The translations under genes were made by a program, and so were the position numbers. From NCBI GenBank assembly GCA_025964295.1, contig JAOPZD010000544.1, forward strand, positions 1 to 8,429: DNA of 8,429 nucleotides. Direction: 5' to 3'. Under the pieces are notes generated by a model, which worked only from the letters and a program-made list of their open reading frames with translations, was not told the DNA's origin and searched no databases. Every line of letters starts with the position of its first letter. The first letter of the stretch is position 1. The stretch is from Conexibacter sp. (GTDB lineage Bacteria; Actinomycetota; Thermoleophilia; Solirubrobacterales; Solirubrobacteraceae). Shown piece after piece: positions 7,073 to 8,429 of the stretch.

Positions 7073-8429
7073 GTGGACGGCGACGAGCAGCCCACGCTGC
7101 GGTCCGTCGCGCCCGCGACCGGCGAGGCGCTGGGCGTGGTGAGCGTGGCCGGTCGGCGCGAGGTGCTCGCCGCGGTCGCCGAGGCCCGTGCGGTCCAGGG
7201 CCTGTGGGCGCAGCTGCGGCTGGCCGACCGCGCCCGCTACATGGCACGCGCCGCGCAGGCGGTGATCGACGAGGCCGACGAGCTGGCCAAGCTGATCTGC
7301 CGCGAGCAGGGGCGGCCGCGGACCGAGGTGGAGATCGCCGAGCTGCTCCCGGCCATCGAGACGCTGCAGTGGCTGGCCGAGGCGGGGCCGCGGATCCTGG
7401 CGGGCGAGCGCGCGGGGCTGTCGCGCGCGCTGCGGCCGCTGACGCGGGCGCGCTGGAGCTATGAGCCGCTGGGCGTCGTGGCGGTCCTCGGGCCGGCGGC
7501 CGAGCCGTTCGCGACGCCGCTGGGCGACGTCGCCGTCGCGCTGATGGCGGGCAACGGCGTCGTGCTCAAGCCCTCGCCGCACGCGGCGCTGAGCGGGGCG
7601 CGGATCGCCCGCGTCTTCGCGCGCGCCGGGCTGCCGCCGGGCCTGCTGCAGGTCGTCCAGGGCCATGCCGCGACGGGCGGCGCGCTGGTCGAGGCGCCCG
7701 TCGCCCAGGTGCGCTTCACCGGCTCGACGCTCGCGGGCGCCAAGGTGCTGGAGGCCTGCGCGCGCGGGGTCAAGCGCGTGGTCGCCGAGCTCGGCGGCGC
7801 GGACGCCGCGATCGTCTGCGCCGACGCCAACGTGGCGCGCGCGATCGAGGGGATCGCGTGGGGCGCGTTCGCCAACGCCGGCCAGTCCGGCGGGTCGGTC
7901 GAGCGCGTCTTCGTGCTGCGCGAGGTCGCCGACGAGCTGCTGGAGGGGTTGGTCGTCCGGGCGCGGTCCCTGCGCGTCGGCGACCCGCTGGACCCCCGGA
8001 CCGAGGTCGGCCCGCTGGTCGGCGGCGAGCGCCTCGGGCGCGTGGTCGAGCTGCTCGACGACGCCGTCGCCCGCGGCTCGACGATCGTCTGCGGCGGGCC
8101 GGTCGCGGTCGCCGGCCTGAGCGGCGCGTTCTGCGCGCCCGTCGTCCTGACCGGCGTGGCCGCCGAGGCGCGGCTGGCCCGCGAGGAGGTCCCGGGGCCG
8201 GTGGTGGCCGTCACGGTCGTCGACCGCGAGGAGGACGCGATCGCCGCGGCCAACGACAGCCCGCTCGGCCTCGGCGCGTCGGTGTGGACGGCCGACCGCT
8301 ACAAAGGCGCGCGCATCGCGCACGAGCTGCGGACCGGGATGGTGTGGATGAACGACCACCTCGTCGCTCGCAGCGCCCCGCAGGTGCCGTGGGGCGGGGT
8401 GCGCGGCTCGGGCATCGGGCGGGCACGCG
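7073..8429 (+). CDS. Aldehyde dehydrogenase-fold protein lacking catalytic Cys and Asn (putative pseudoenzyme; C-terminus off window)
   Basis: 452 codons are visible and only the last few tens of residues should be missing. The overall match to the NAD(P)-dependent aldehyde dehydrogenase superfamily is clear: EPLGVVAVLGP (131-141), GNGVVLKPSP (160-169), VRFTGSTLAGAKV (213-225), VAELGGADAAIV (237-248), REEVPGPVVAV (370-380), GLGASVWTAD (399-408), VWMNDH (424-429) and PQVPWGGVRGSGIGR (436-450). The general-base Glu is kept (Glu239). Two essential residues are not. The nucleophile motif, normally GQ-x-C, reads AGQSGGSVERV, with Gly273 in place of Cys. The oxyanion-hole Asn of the usual PWN is Ala143, in GPAAEPF. 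The Glu usually following KPS is Pro, and Lys in ELGGK is Ala. No frameshift or stop interrupts the gene, so it is not a decayed pseudogene. The GTG start has GGAGGAG 5 nt upstream and lies 2 bp after the rarA stop. It may be a cofactor-binding, structural or regulatory protein; oxidation of free aldehydes by the usual thiohemiacetal route is unlikely. Confidence 0.88.
   Translation, partial: MDGDEQPTLRSVAPATGEALGVVSVAGRREVLAAVAEARAVQGLWAQLRLADRARYMARAAQAVIDEADELAKLICREQGRPRTEVEIAELLPAIETLQWLAEAGPRILAGERAGLSRALRPLTRARWSYEPLGVVAVLGPAAEPFATPLGDVAVALMAGNGVVLKPSPHAALSGARIARVFARAGLPPGLLQVVQGHAATGGALVEAPVAQVRFTGSTLAGAKVLEACARGVKRVVAELGGADAAIVCADANVARAIEGIAWGAFANAGQSGGSVERVFVLREVADELLEGLVVRARSLRVGDPLDPRTEVGPLVGGERLGRVVELLDDAVARGSTIVCGGPVAVAGLSGAFCAPVVLTGVAAEARLAREEVPGPVVAVTVVDREEDAIAAANDSPLGLGASVWTADRYKGARIAHELRTGMVWMNDHLVARSAPQVPWGGVRGSGIGRAR

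Noticed and set aside
4371..7247. A 958-codon minus-strand frame that would fuse an N-terminal extension to the M20 peptidase.
   Set aside because: The extension is the complement of rarA, whose protein is unmistakable, and it has arginine-rich shadow composition. The peptidase is complete from the ATG at 5657.
7859..7910. A frameshift hiding the catalytic cysteine of the ALDH-like protein.
   Set aside because: Residues before (GAFANAGQ) and after (SVERVFV) the site are in the same frame and match the family with no length change, so Cys to Gly is a substitution rather than an indel effect.
6992..8359. A long minus-strand frame opposite the ALDH-like gene.
   Set aside because: The opposite strand has continuous ALDH homology. 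The minus frame is a GC-driven shadow with no recognisable domain.

Overview
The window is uniformly GC-rich, densely coding DNA with many G/C-ending codons, GTG starts and very short or overlapping gene junctions. Together with the gene content (FtsH-type AAA+ protease, YceI, RarA, a diverged YqhQ/DUF1385 protein, a small blue-copper protein) this suggests a high-GC actinobacterium. Thermoleophilia/Solirubrobacterales is my best guess; it is an inference from overall character, not a marker-gene result.

Layout, left to right. (1) 1-1016, minus strand: the N-terminal 338 codons of an FtsH-like membrane AAA+ protease, cut by the window edge before the zinc-protease domain. (2) 1017-1166: a divergent promoter region with two near-identical palindromes spaced 33 bp apart, which bracket a -10-like TATAGT. 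(3) 1167-2904, plus strand: a compact three-gene unit of a YceI-like lipid-binding protein, a NADPH-dependent FMN reductase and a TetR-type repressor. The TetR protein is the obvious candidate to bind the paired palindromes and control its own unit. (4) 2905-3003: a convergent junction holding the outer copy of a 56-bp tandem duplication of the 3' end of the next gene. (5) 3004-5657, minus strand: an M20-family metallopeptidase, a DUF1385 membrane protein overlapping it by ATGA, and, after a 126-bp gap, a secreted or membrane-anchored type-1 copper protein. (6) 5658-5753: a short divergent promoter region. (7) 5754 to the right edge, plus strand: rarA (replication-fork maintenance AAA+ ATPase), then 2 bp later an aldehyde-dehydrogenase-fold protein that runs off the window.

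Most of the window is ordinary housekeeping or stress-response content. The most notable observation is that the aldehyde-dehydrogenase homologue lacks both the catalytic cysteine (Gly at the GQ-x-C position) and the oxyanion-hole asparagine (PWN replaced by PAA), while the rest of the fold and the general-base glutamate are kept. It looks like a pseudoenzyme, or an enzyme with changed chemistry, translationally coupled to rarA. Other points are the paired TetR-like operators, the partial 3' tandem duplication at the copper-protein gene, and the short single-TM N-terminus of the FtsH homologue. I saw no tRNA, rRNA, CRISPR array, insertion sequence or phage gene, and no convincing new multi-gene defence or metabolic system.
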